Shown: positions 1 to 7,524 of the stretch, piece after piece
Position numbering within the stretch: position 1 is the first letter of the stretch
Layout of the letters: the number at the start of each line of letters is the position of its first letter
Assembly (NCBI GenBank): GCA_021414165.1
Contig: JAIOPA010000155.1
Span: 1-17,117, forward strand
DNA from: Candidatus Eiseniibacteriota bacterium
GTDB taxonomy: Bacteria; Eisenbacteria; RBG-16-71-46
Direction of reading: 5' to 3'
Length of the DNA: 17,117 nucleotides
Position numbers and translations under genes: made by a program
Notes under the pieces: generated by a model
Told to the model about the DNA's origin: nothing
Database searches by the model: none
The model's input: the letters and a program-made list of their open reading frames with translations, nothing else

Positions 1-1767
1 CCTGCGAACGGTGTGATCCGCAGCCGCGTGCCCGAGGGCCCGGGACCGTGGGCGTTCGTACTGATCGGTAAGCCCACCGACGAGAGCGGCTTTGGCGGTG
101 CGGCGTTCGCATCGGGCGAGTTGGGTCAAGAGGATCAGCGTGGTGCCGTGCAGTTGCCGGACCCGTTCCTGAAGCGCGTGTTGAACGTGGCGACCTACGA
201 GGTGTTCCGCCGCGTGCGCGAGCGTGGCATCCCGTGCGGGTTCAAGGACCTGGGCGCGGGCGGCATCGCGTGCGCCACGAGTGAACTGGCCGCAGCCGGT
301 GGCTGTGGCGCGGCGATCACGCTGGATGACGCGCACCGCGTGGATCGGCCGCTGCCGCCCGAGGTGCTGCTGTGCGCCGAGACGCAGGAGCGCTACTGCT
401 GGGTCGTGCCGGAATCGTTCGCGGCCGAGCTGTGTGCCCTCTACACGCAGGAGTTCGCGCTCGGCGATGTGCATCATGGCGCCGGTGCGCGCGTGATCGG
501 GCATTCGGTGCCCGAGCGCCGTTACACCGTCACGTGGCAAGGTGAGACGCTCATCGACTGTGAGGTCGATGCGATCACCACTGGCCGGAAGGCCGAGCGC
601 GCCTCGCGGAAGCGCGAGCGCGTCGCGCCGCCGCGCGCGCGCCGCAAGACGCCCGACTTGAAGAAGGCCCTGCTCGGCATGCTCTCGGGCCTGCACGTGG
701 GCTCGCGCGAGCACCTCACGCGCCACTACGACGGCGATGTGCAGGGCCGCACGTGGCTGCGCGCGGGCGAGGGCGATGCCAGCGTGTTGCGCGTGCATCC
801 GGAGCGCACGACCGGCATCGCGTTCGCCGTGGGCGGTAGTCCGGCGTGGTGTGCCGGCGACCCGTGGCTCGGCGCCGCACATGCCGTGGCCGAGGCCACG
901 CGCAACGTGGCCGTGACCGGTGCTCGGCCGTGGGCGCTCACCGACTGCCTCAACTTCGGTCACCCGGAGGACCCGTTCGTCATGGGCGACCTCGAGGAGA
1001 CCATCGAGGGGCTGGGCGAGGCAGCGCGCGCGCTGGGTGGGCTCGCTGCACCGGGCCATGCGCTGCCGTTCGTGAGCGGCAACGTGAGTCTGTACAACCA
1101 GGTCGGCAGCGATGCGATCCCGCCGTCGCCGATCGTGATGTGCGCAGGGGTGATGCACGACGTGCGGCATGCGCTCGGTATCGGGCTGCGTGGCGCGGGT
1201 CATGTGCTCGTGCTGATCGGCGCCGACCGCGAGGGACTCGAGGGTTCCACGTACCGGCGCGAGATCCTGAAGGAGCAGGCGGGCGTGCCGCCGGCACTCG
1301 ATCTGGCCGACGAGGCGCGGCTGCAGACGCTCGCGGTGGCGATCGCCGAGAACGGTCTGGCCGTGGCGGCGCACGACGTGTCCGATGGCGGGCTGGCCGT
1401 GGCGGTGACCGAGATGATGCTGGGTTCGCCCGACGATGTGCCGCTCGGGGTCGATCTCGATCTCGAGCCACTCGAGGCCGACGCGGCGGTGGCGTTGTTC
1501 TGCGAGCGGCCCGCGATCGTGTACGAGGTGCCGTTCGAGCGGCTCGCGCGCTTGTCGCAGACCGCGCGTGAACATTCGTTCGTGGCGTGGCCGATCGGGA
1601 CCGTGAGCGCGCAGCCGGCGCTGCGCGTGCGGGTACCCGGCGGTGAGACTGTGACCTGGGAGCGCGTCGCACTCGATGAGGCGCGTGGGACCGCGTTGCG
1701 GAAGATCTGCAGTGGAGCGCGCCGGGCTCGACGCCGAGGTGTTCCGCTGGACGCGTCCGGCGCGTGA
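1..1767 (+). CDS. purL: Phosphoribosylformylglycinamidine synthase PurL, C-terminal ~570 residues (5' truncated by window)
   Basis: This is the large subunit of FGAM synthase, which converts FGAR, ATP and ammonia (from glutamine via PurQ) to FGAM in purine biosynthesis. The frame is open from base 1, so the N-terminal part of this normally ~740-residue or longer protein lies upstream. Visible family signatures are a GKPTDESGFGGAAFAS stretch, AVQLPDPFLKRVL, a FKDLGAGGIACATSELA glycine-rich segment, TDCLNFGHPEDP, VSGNVSLYNQ, and the second PurM-like domain with HDVSDGGLAVAVTEMM. No fused glutaminase domain follows in frame, so this is the split PurL/PurQ type. PurL homology ends near base 1705 (VTWERVALDEARGTALRKI). 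The last ~20 codons to the stop at 1767 look like purQ read in the wrong frame, so the true C-terminus has probably been lost at a damaged junction. Identity is very secure; the 3' end is not. Confidence 0.95.
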   Translation, partial: PANGVIRSRVPEGPGPWAFVLIGKPTDESGFGGAAFASGELGQEDQRGAVQLPDPFLKRVLNVATYEVFRRVRERGIPCGFKDLGAGGIACATSELAAAGGCGAAITLDDAHRVDRPLPPEVLLCAETQERYCWVVPESFAAELCALYTQEFALGDVHHGAGARVIGHSVPERRYTVTWQGETLIDCEVDAITTGRKAERASRKRERVAPPRARRKTPDLKKALLGMLSGLHVGSREHLTRHYDGDVQGRTWLRAGEGDASVLRVHPERTTGIAFAVGGSPAWCAGDPWLGAAHAVAEATRNVAVTGARPWALTDCLNFGHPEDPFVMGDLEETIEGLGEAARALGGLAAPGHALPFVSGNVSLYNQVGSDAIPPSPIVMCAGVMHDVRHALGIGLRGAGHVLVLIGADREGLEGSTYRREILKEQAGVPPALDLADEARLQTLAVAIAENGLAVAAHDVSDGGLAVAVTEMMLGSPDDVPLGVDLDLEPLEADAAVALFCERPAIVYEVPFERLARLSQTAREHSFVAWPIGTVSAQPALRVRVPGGETVTWERVALDEARGTALRKICSGARRARRRGVPLDASGA

Positions 1768-2461
1768 GTTGGCGGCGTTCGATGCCTATGTGCTGCCGGG
1801 CGGCTTCTCGTATCAGGACCGTGTGCGCGCGGGTGCGCTCGCGGCCAAGGATCCCTTGCTCGAGTCGCTCGCCGAGCGCGCCGAGGCCGGTGCGCCGGTG
1901 CTCGGGATCTGCAATGGCGCGCAGGTGCTGGTCGAGGCCGGGCTCGTGCCCGGTGGCGGCACGGTCGAGGTCGCGCTCGCGCGCAATCGTATGCCGGATC
2001 GCACCGGCTACCACACGCGTTGGGTGTGGTGCCGCATCGAACCGTCGGCGTGCGTGTTCACGCGCGGGCTCGAACCCGGCACGCTGTTGCCGTTGCCCGT
2101 GGCGCATGGTGAGGGCCGCTTCACGTCACTCAAGAAGGATGCGCTCGCCACGCTCGCCGATGTGGGGCAGACGCCGTTCCGCTATGCCCGCATCGATGGC
2201 GAGTTGGCCGACGAGTACCCGGCCAATCCGAATGGCGCGGACGCCGCGGTGGCCGGCCTGTGCAACGCGCGCGGTAACGTGCTCGCGCTCATGCCGCACC
2301 CCGAGCGCGCCGTGGAGTTGGGCGCGCTGTCGCGCGGCATGGGTGGCGAGTGGGGGCGGGGCCGTGATTCGGCGCTTGCCGCTCGAGATGGTCATGCATT
2401 CGATGACGGACCGGGGATGGCCGTGTTCCACGGACTGGCGCGCTTCCTGAAGGGCGCATGA
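1676..2461 (+). CDS. purQ: FGAM synthase glutaminase subunit PurQ, lacking its first beta-strand
   Basis: PurQ is a class I glutamine amidotransferase that supplies ammonia to PurL. Numbering from the ATG at 1676, the nucleophile is Cys79 in GICNG and the His208/Glu210 pair lies in MPHPER. LPGGFSYQDRVRAG, VAHGEGRF and YPANPNG are also typical. At about 261 residues it is in the range of the longer PurQ forms. Homology starts only at AVERAGLDAEVF (about residue 12): the expected N-terminal strand and turn of the form M..A(V/I)L..PG.NC, about 20 residues, is absent. The codons in front of it (MRRVGPRCGRS) look like purL read out of frame, and the 1676 ATG has no Shine-Dalgarno. The true start is therefore unknown, and GTG 1712 is the other option. 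An in-frame stop at 1652-1654 rules out a longer version. It overlaps purL by 92 bp and the next gene by 4 bp (ATGA). Confidence 0.9.
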   Translation: MRRVGPRCGRSAVERAGLDAEVFRWTRPARELAAFDAYVLPGGFSYQDRVRAGALAAKDPLLESLAERAEAGAPVLGICNGAQVLVEAGLVPGGGTVEVALARNRMPDRTGYHTRWVWCRIEPSACVFTRGLEPGTLLPLPVAHGEGRFTSLKKDALATLADVGQTPFRYARIDGELADEYPANPNGADAAVAGLCNARGNVLALMPHPERAVELGALSRGMGGEWGRGRDSALAARDGHAFDDGPGMAVFHGLARFLKGA

Positions 2462-3069
2462 CGCAGGTGGGGACCATGCACGACGAGACGACGGCCGTGG
2501 CCGGGGTCAAGACGGTGATGCAGGCGTATATCGAGTTGCGCTCCGAGGACTCGGAGGCCGCGAGCGCGTTGAGCGTGGCGCGTGCCCGGCTCGAGGCGGC
2601 GCGGGCGTTGGTGTCGGTGCGGCGCGTGCGGTTGTTCGAACTGGCGGGTGTGTTGCCCGAGCCCACCGAGGTCGCAGCACTCCTGCATCGCTCGACGCGG
2701 TTCTATAACCCCGCCAAGGAGCGTTGCACGGTGCGGGCGAGTGCCGAGGACCCGGCGCCGTTCCGTGCGCACGAGCACCTGGTGCTGGTCGTCGATCGCG
2801 CGCTCGACCGGCGCACGGCCGCCGAGCGCTGGTGGAAGCACGAGACCGGAGCCAAGCTCGAGGTGCGCGAGGGGTTGGTGTGGGCGCTCGGCTTTGCCGA
2901 CGGTGTCGATGCCGCCGCCATGACCCAGGCGCTCGCCGTGGTGCGCGATCGCGCACACGGGCTCCTGAGCAATCCGCATTTCCAGGACGCATCGGTGGCG
3001 CAGGGCGCGCTGCCGCCGTGGCCGTGGATCAAGGCGCGTCCGCGCGCCCGGAAGGGAGGCCGCTCATGA
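2458..3069 (+). CDS. Putative tandem PurS-like subunit of FGAM synthase
   Basis: This 203-residue protein lies between purQ and purF, overlapping each by 4 bp (ATGA), so its translation is probably coupled to both. I do not recognise it by close sequence similarity. The predicted order of strands and helices fits PurS twice. Copy 1 runs about residues 21-93: strand MQAYIELR, a helix (31-51), strand SVRRVRLFELAG, a helix over 69-80 and an FYNP turn. Copy 2 runs about residues 106-180: strand EHLVLVV, a helix (117-130), strand LEVREGLVWALGF, a helix (151-170) and LLSNPHFQDASV. The last stretch resembles the LLANPVIEDY end of Bacillus PurS. PurS is required by small-type PurL/PurQ, and a PurS dimer-like unit is fused at the N-terminus of large PurL. 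That role fits the locus but is inference. The C-terminus is basic (RPRARKGGRS). No catalytic motif is visible. ATG 2476 is an alternative start. Confidence 0.7.
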   Translation: MTQVGTMHDETTAVAGVKTVMQAYIELRSEDSEAASALSVARARLEAARALVSVRRVRLFELAGVLPEPTEVAALLHRSTRFYNPAKERCTVRASAEDPAPFRAHEHLVLVVDRALDRRTAAERWWKHETGAKLEVREGLVWALGFADGVDAAAMTQALAVVRDRAHGLLSNPHFQDASVAQGALPPWPWIKARPRARKGGRS

Positions 3070-4499
3070 GCGGCTATCACCATCTGAAGGGCTGGAACGA
3101 GGAGTGCGGCGTGTTCGCGGCGGTCGGCGTGCCGCAGGCGGCCGCGATCACCGCGCTCGGGTTGCACGCGCTGCAGCATCGTGGTCAGGAGGCCACGGGT
3201 GTCGTGGCGTGTGACAACGGCCGGTTCCATGTGGTCAAGGGCATCGGGCTCGTGTCCGACGTGTATCGCGATGCCGACCTCGAGCACGTGCCGGGCACGC
3301 TCGCGATCGGTCACAACCGTTACTCCACCGCGGGTGGTCTCACGCTCGAGAACACGCAGCCGTTGCGCGTGGTGTATCGCGGCGGCTCGCTGGCGCTGGC
3401 ACACAACGGCAATCTCACGAATGCGCGCGAGGTGCGCTCGGGGCTCGAGGAGTCCGGCAGCATCTTCCAGACCACGCTCGACACCGAGGTGTTCCTGCAC
3501 CTCATGGCGCTCTCCGGCACCGACGTGGTCGAAGATGCGTTGGTCGAGGCGGCACGTCAGGTGCAGGGCGCGTACTCGATCGTGGTGCTCACCGAGCACA
3601 GCGTGATCGCGCTGCGCGATCCGCACGGCTTCCGGCCTCTGTGCATCGGCCGTCTGGGCGATGGCTACGTGGTGGCCAGCGAGACCTGCGCGTTGGACCT
3701 GGTGGGCGCGGAGCTGCTGCGCGAGGTCGAGCCGGGCGAGATGGTCACGATCGACCCGCAGGGGCTGCGGTCGCGCCGGGCCATCGCGGCCGCCGAACCC
3801 GCACAGCACTGCATCTTCGAGCATATCTACTTCTCGCGACCCGATAGCGTGGTGTTCGGCGACACGGTCGATCGCGTGCGGCGCCGCATCGGACGCCGGC
3901 TCGCCGAGGAGCATCCGGCCGAGGCCGATGTGGTGATCGCGGTCCCGGACTCGAGCAACTCCATCGCGCTCGGCTACGCCGAGGCGTCGGGCGTGCCGTT
4001 CGAACTGGGCCTGATCCGCAATCACTACGTGGGCCGTACGTTCATCCAGCCGAGCCAGGCCGGACGCGACTTCGGCGTGCGCGTGAAGTTCAACCCGGTA
4101 CGCGAGGTGCTCGAGGGCAAGCGCGTCGTGGTGGTGGATGATTCCATCGTGCGTGGCACCACGAGCCGCAAACTCGTGCGATTGCTGCGGCGCGCAGGCG
4201 CCCGCGAGGTGCACTTCCGGGTGGGCTCGCCACCGGTCACGCATCCGTGCTTCTACGGCATCGATACGCCGAGCCGCCGCGAGTTGATCGGCGCGCTCAA
4301 GACCATCGAGGAGATCCGCGAGTTCCTGGGCGTGGAGTCGCTGGGCTACGTGTCCATTGACGGACTGCTGGCCGCCGAGCGCGAACCGAAGCGCTTCTGC
4401 CGCGCCTGCTTCACGGGCAACTACCCCGTGGCGATCGATCCTGCGGCCAGCAAGCTGGGAATCGAGCAGCAGACGCGCGGGGGAGTCGGGGCGCGCTGA
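3066..4499 (+). CDS. purF: Amidophosphoribosyltransferase PurF (Fe-S, Bacillus-type)
   Basis: PurF makes 5-phosphoribosylamine from PRPP and glutamine, the first committed step of purine synthesis. The product is 477 residues, usual for the family. A 13-residue propeptide (MSGYHHLKGWNEE) precedes the nucleophile Cys14 of the N-terminal Ntn-hydrolase glutaminase domain. HRGQEATG, HNRYST and AHNGN follow. The PRPP-binding motif VVVVDDSIVRGTTS spans residues 354-367. Cysteines matching the four [4Fe-4S] ligands of the Bacillus subtilis enzyme are at 249 (HCIFE), 395 (HPCFYGID), 445 and 448 (CRAC), so this is the self-processing Fe-S class. The start is fixed by an AAGGGAGG Shine-Dalgarno at 3052-3059, six bases from the ATG, which overlaps the stop of the preceding gene. 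The same frame is open upstream to 2724, but that stretch lies inside the previous gene. It appears to be the last gene of the operon. Confidence 0.98.
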   Translation: MSGYHHLKGWNEECGVFAAVGVPQAAAITALGLHALQHRGQEATGVVACDNGRFHVVKGIGLVSDVYRDADLEHVPGTLAIGHNRYSTAGGLTLENTQPLRVVYRGGSLALAHNGNLTNAREVRSGLEESGSIFQTTLDTEVFLHLMALSGTDVVEDALVEAARQVQGAYSIVVLTEHSVIALRDPHGFRPLCIGRLGDGYVVASETCALDLVGAELLREVEPGEMVTIDPQGLRSRRAIAAAEPAQHCIFEHIYFSRPDSVVFGDTVDRVRRRIGRRLAEEHPAEADVVIAVPDSSNSIALGYAEASGVPFELGLIRNHYVGRTFIQPSQAGRDFGVRVKFNPVREVLEGKRVVVVDDSIVRGTTSRKLVRLLRRAGAREVHFRVGSPPVTHPCFYGIDTPSRRELIGALKTIEEIREFLGVESLGYVSIDGLLAAEREPKRFCRACFTGNYPVAIDPAASKLGIEQQTRGGVGAR

Positions 4500-4510
4500 C
4501 GCGACCACTT

Positions 4511-4559
4511 GCGATGGCGCGCCCGAACGAGCGCGATGGCGCGCCCGAACGAGCGCGAT
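4511..4559. repeat. Tandem duplication of a 22-bp unit
   Basis: Two identical head-to-tail copies of a 22-bp unit lie at 4513-4534 and 4535-4556, and the array extends a few bases each side (4511-4559). Each unit holds the palindrome GGCGCGCC and a GAACGAGCGC stretch. It lies directly after purF. The duplicated CGAGCGCGA (4528-4536 and 4550-4558) is the left arm of the downstream terminator-like hairpin, so the hairpin has two possible 5' arms. Two copies are too few to call a larger repeat family. Confidence 0.9.
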
Positions 4560-4584
4560 TCCGCTTGGAGTCGCGCTCGCGTTT
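4550..4584 (+). terminator. Terminator-like hairpin after the pur operon
   Basis: CGAGCGCGA (4550-4558) and TCGCGCTCG (4571-4579) form a perfect 9-bp stem with a 12-base loop, followed by CGTTT only. The stem is strong but the U-tract is weak, so this could be a weak or Rho-assisted terminator, or only structure near the next promoter. The candidate -35 box of the following gene lies in the loop. Confidence 0.4.
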
Positions 4585-4593
4585 CGCTAGTGT
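4565..4593 (+). promoter_or_regulatory. Candidate housekeeping promoter for the TonB-dependent receptor
   Basis: TTGGAG (4565-4570) and TAGTGT (4588-4593) are separated by exactly 17 bp. Each matches three of six consensus positions. The -10 element resembles the TACTGT found upstream of lysS. Transcription would start near 4600, giving a ~145-base leader. The call rests on spacing and position, not on strong consensus. Confidence 0.4.
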
Positions 4594-4603
4594 GCGCAGC
4601 ACG

Positions 4604-4617
4604 CCACCGCGCGGTGG
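4604..4617. promoter_or_regulatory. Perfect 14-bp palindrome, possible operator
   Basis: CCACCGCGCGGTGG is a perfect 14-bp dyad starting about 10 bp after the candidate -10 box, around the predicted transcription start. This is a usual place for a repressor operator. In RNA it would form only a tight hairpin. No regulator gene is adjacent, so the cognate protein is unknown. Confidence 0.4.
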
Positions 4618-4744
4618 GTCCACGGGCACCCGCGCTCGGCACGTGAGTGAACCCGTGCGGTGACGCCCCGGCTGCGGGATCCGTCCGCGCCGTGGATGAC
4701 GAGAGCACCGGGAACCTCCAGACCGGGGTCTGGGAGTCTCGGAT
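4618..4744 (+). promoter_or_regulatory. Structured 5' leader of the TonB-dependent receptor gene
   Basis: This non-coding stretch holds three possible hairpins. CACGGG (4621-4626) can pair with CCCGTG (4652-4657). GGC-T-GCGG (4670-4677) can pair with CCGCGCC (4685-4691), with one bulged T. CCAGAC (4718-4723) can pair with GTCTGG (4728-4733) around a CGGG loop. With one bulge the last stem extends to 4716-4736 and covers the ribosome binding site GGGAG (4732-4736), eight bases before the ATG. I could not match it to a cobalamin, TPP or other known riboswitch consensus. Confidence 0.4.
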
Positions 4745-7507
4745 ATGCGATCGCAACCTTGCCGCGGTCCTCTGCCGCATGCGCGCCATCGCGCGCTCAT
4801 CCACCTGATACCGGTGGCCCTCGCACTCACGCTCGCGCATGCCGCCTCGCCGCCGCTCTTGCATGCGGAGGGTCCACCTGGAGCGACCGCCCCGGCCGGC
4901 GGACTCACCGGGCGCGTCCAGGGCGACGATCATCGGCCGATCGAACTGGCCGAGATCCGGATCCCGGCGCTCAAACGCGGCACGCGCAGCGATGCGCTCG
5001 GCCGCTTCCGCTTCGAGGGACTACCCCCCGGCGAGTACCTGGTCGAGGCGAGCCTGCTCGGGCATGCGCCGGTCGTGGGCAAGGTCCAGATCCGCTTGGG
5101 CGAGACGAGCGTGCTCGAGTTGCAACTGGGCGAGGAGAGAGCGGTCAAGACCGTGGCTCCGATCGTGGTGCAGGGCAAGCGCAACGAGGTGCGGCCGGAG
5201 CAGATCGGCCCGCGCTACAAGACGGACCGCGAGAAGATCACCGACTATCGCCCCTCATCGATCACCGAGATCGCGGGTCAGGCCGCCGGTGTGGTGAACA
5301 CCGGCAACGAGATCCATGTGCGCGGCGGGCGAGGCAATGAACTCAAGGTGCTCATCGGCGGGGTCGAGGCCTTCGACGTGCTGGGGAGCCGCAACGCCCA
5401 GGTGGCGGTCGGCGCGGTCTCGAGTGTCGAGCTGGTCTCGGGCGGCGTGAACCCGGAGCACGGCAATGCGCTCTCGGGTGTGCTCGACGTCGTCACCCGC
5501 GAAGGCGGCGAGGAGTTCGAAGGGGATGTGCGCTGGGATACCGATCGCTATGGCGATCCCACCAAGACGTTCGATCGCTACGACCGGCTGTCGCTCGCCA
5601 TGGGCGGGCCATTGGCACTGCACGGGCTCAGCTGGTTCGCGACCTACGAGGGCACGTTCCAGGACGGCTACCTGCGGAGCAATCAGACGCATGCGAGCCG
5701 CACGGTGCTCGACTTCATCCAACTCGGTGACCGGCAGGACGACCGCGTGAACACGCAATGGAAACTGGCGTGGGGGCCGAACCCCGTGCATCACCTCACG
5801 CTCGAGGGCATCGCGAATCACGCGCGCTCCACGCCCTATGTGCACTCGTGGAGCCGCAAGGGGTACGTGCAGATGTTCCATGACTCCGGCGCCGCCGTGC
5901 CGCGTTACGGCTCGTGGTCGAGCACGGCGCTCGATTCCAGCTACGCGCCCATGAACCTCGCCGACCACGTGCCCACGCAGGACGACCGCTTCCGCCAGCT
6001 GTTACTCGCGTACCGCTTCGTGCCCAACAAGAGCTGGGTGTTCAACAGCCGGCTGGCCTCGACCGCGTTCGACACGCATCAGGGTGTGGGCGATCGCGAA
6101 CCGTGGGAGTACGACACCCAGTCGCCGTTCTTCTGGAACGGCAATCTGACCACCGGCACCGAGGGCAATCCGTACTTCGCCACGCATGGCGACTTCCCGA
6201 CCTATGCCGACGCGCACTCGCGCGCCTGGACCTGGAAGAGTGACGTGAGCACCGAACGGTGGCGACAGCATCGCTTGAAGACGGGACTCGATCTGCAGTG
6301 GCACTCGGTGCAGAACGTGGGGCTCACGTTCCCGAACGGCGAGTCGGGCGGGCTGCCCGGCACGGTGCGCTCGGACTACGCGAACGCCTATCCGCAGGGC
6401 GGCGCGTTCCTGCACGACCTGTGGCGGTTCGAAGGGCTGGTGCTCTCGACCGGCCTGCGCCTCGATGTGTTCTCGCCGGGGCAGCAGGTGGCCATGAGCG
6501 ATCTGCCGAGCGGCAAGCGCTTCAAGCACCAGATCAGCCCGCGGCTCGGTGTGTCGTACCCGGTGTCCGACCGCGACGCGCTGAGCTTCCACTATGGCTG
6601 GACGTTCCAGACGGTGTCGTCGGCGGCGTTGTTCGAGAACCGCGGCATCGCGAGCAGTGTGGGCACGAAGGGCAATCCCGATCTGGAGCCCGAGACCGAT
6701 GTGTCGTATCAGGCCGCGTTGCAGCATCTGTTCGCCAAGGATCTGTACGGTCAGTTCTCGGTGTTCTTCCGCGACATCTATGGACTGCTCACGGTGCGGG
6801 CCGACCGCGATGAGGCCGGCAACCAGATCTCGGTGTGGGAGAACGGCGACTACGCCAGCGCGCGTGGTTTCGAGATGTCGCTGGCCCGCAGCTTCTCGCA
6901 CCACTTCTCGGCCGACGCGGCGTACACCTACTCGGTGGCGACCGGCGTGGCCTCGGATCCGGCGCAGGCGCAACAGTTCGTGAATGGCGGCACGTTGTAC
7001 CTGCCGATCTCCGAGCGCGCGTTGCGCTGGGACCAACGGCACACGCTGTCGCTGCAGAGCACGATCCGCTACCCGGGCCAATGGGGGATGCACGTGCAGT
7101 GGAGCTATGGCTCCGGGTTGCCGTTCACGCCGCGGTTCCGCAATGACCGCCGGAGCGACCCGAAGCTCGAGAACTCGCGCCGGCTGCCGACGGCGTCCCG
7201 GCTGTCGTTGTCGGGCGACCGCTATGTGCGCATCTGGGGGCAGGACCTGACGCTGTTCGCGGACGCCCGCAACCTGCTCGATGCCCGCAACGTGGCGGGG
7301 TTGTCGTGGGGCGATGGCATCAACCCCAACGTGAATCTGGCGGGTGGCGATGACTACGCCATCTACTACACCGAGACGGGGCGGGTGGGAGGCGCCTACC
7401 TCAAGGACACCAACGGCGACCACGAGCTGGACTGGGTGCCGCTCCAGGACCCGCGGGTCCACGAGGAGGGACGCAGCGTGCGCATGGGACTGGCGATGCG
7501 GTTCTGA
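4745..7507 (+). CDS. TonB-dependent outer-membrane receptor with carboxypeptidase-regulatory-like N-terminal domain
   Basis: This is a 920-residue outer-membrane active-transport protein. It starts with a basic n-region and a hydrophobic signal segment (about residues 18-35). A CarboxypepD_reg-like beta-sandwich (about 53-130: GGLTGRVQG, SDALGRFRFEGLPPGEYLVEA) follows. The plug domain spans about 137-255, with VVQGKRNEV, IHVRGGRGNELKVLIGGV, SSVELVSGGVNPEHGNALSGVLDVVTREG. The remaining ~660 residues alternate like barrel strands and include LEPETDVSYQAAL. The protein ends in VRMGLAMRF, with the terminal Phe typical of Bam substrates. An acidic D888-x-N-x-D-x-E-x-D896 loop near the end resembles a calcium site. 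The start has GGGAG eight bases upstream. The gene stands alone, with no periplasmic binding protein, ABC importer or SusD partner visible, so the substrate is unknown. The family is certain. Confidence 0.93.
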   Translation: MRSQPCRGPLPHARHRALIHLIPVALALTLAHAASPPLLHAEGPPGATAPAGGLTGRVQGDDHRPIELAEIRIPALKRGTRSDALGRFRFEGLPPGEYLVEASLLGHAPVVGKVQIRLGETSVLELQLGEERAVKTVAPIVVQGKRNEVRPEQIGPRYKTDREKITDYRPSSITEIAGQAAGVVNTGNEIHVRGGRGNELKVLIGGVEAFDVLGSRNAQVAVGAVSSVELVSGGVNPEHGNALSGVLDVVTREGGEEFEGDVRWDTDRYGDPTKTFDRYDRLSLAMGGPLALHGLSWFATYEGTFQDGYLRSNQTHASRTVLDFIQLGDRQDDRVNTQWKLAWGPNPVHHLTLEGIANHARSTPYVHSWSRKGYVQMFHDSGAAVPRYGSWSSTALDSSYAPMNLADHVPTQDDRFRQLLLAYRFVPNKSWVFNSRLASTAFDTHQGVGDREPWEYDTQSPFFWNGNLTTGTEGNPYFATHGDFPTYADAHSRAWTWKSDVSTERWRQHRLKTGLDLQWHSVQNVGLTFPNGESGGLPGTVRSDYANAYPQGGAFLHDLWRFEGLVLSTGLRLDVFSPGQQVAMSDLPSGKRFKHQISPRLGVSYPVSDRDALSFHYGWTFQTVSSAALFENRGIASSVGTKGNPDLEPETDVSYQAALQHLFAKDLYGQFSVFFRDIYGLLTVRADRDEAGNQISVWENGDYASARGFEMSLARSFSHHFSADAAYTYSVATGVASDPAQAQQFVNGGTLYLPISERALRWDQRHTLSLQSTIRYPGQWGMHVQWSYGSGLPFTPRFRNDRRSDPKLENSRRLPTASRLSLSGDRYVRIWGQDLTLFADARNLLDARNVAGLSWGDGINPNVNLAGGDDYAIYYTETGRVGGAYLKDTNGDHELDWVPLQDPRVHEEGRSVRMGLAMRF

Positions 7508-7524
7508 CCCGGCGCGCGAGTGGG

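Noticed and set aside
1650..1767. Programmed frameshift joining PurL and PurQ into one protein
   Set aside because: No slippery site is evident, and a shift would still leave the first PurQ strand missing, so a deletion explains the data better.
2703..4508. Long open frame of 601 codons on the minus strand across purF
   Set aside because: It is an exact antisense of purF, His/Arg/Leu-rich with no motif; such frames are expected opposite GC-rich genes.
4594..4744. Cobalamin or TPP riboswitch upstream of the TonB-dependent receptor
   Set aside because: GAACCT and CCAGACC look superficially similar, but the required conserved boxes (B12 box, TPP CUGAGA and GCGnAGGGA) are not present in order.
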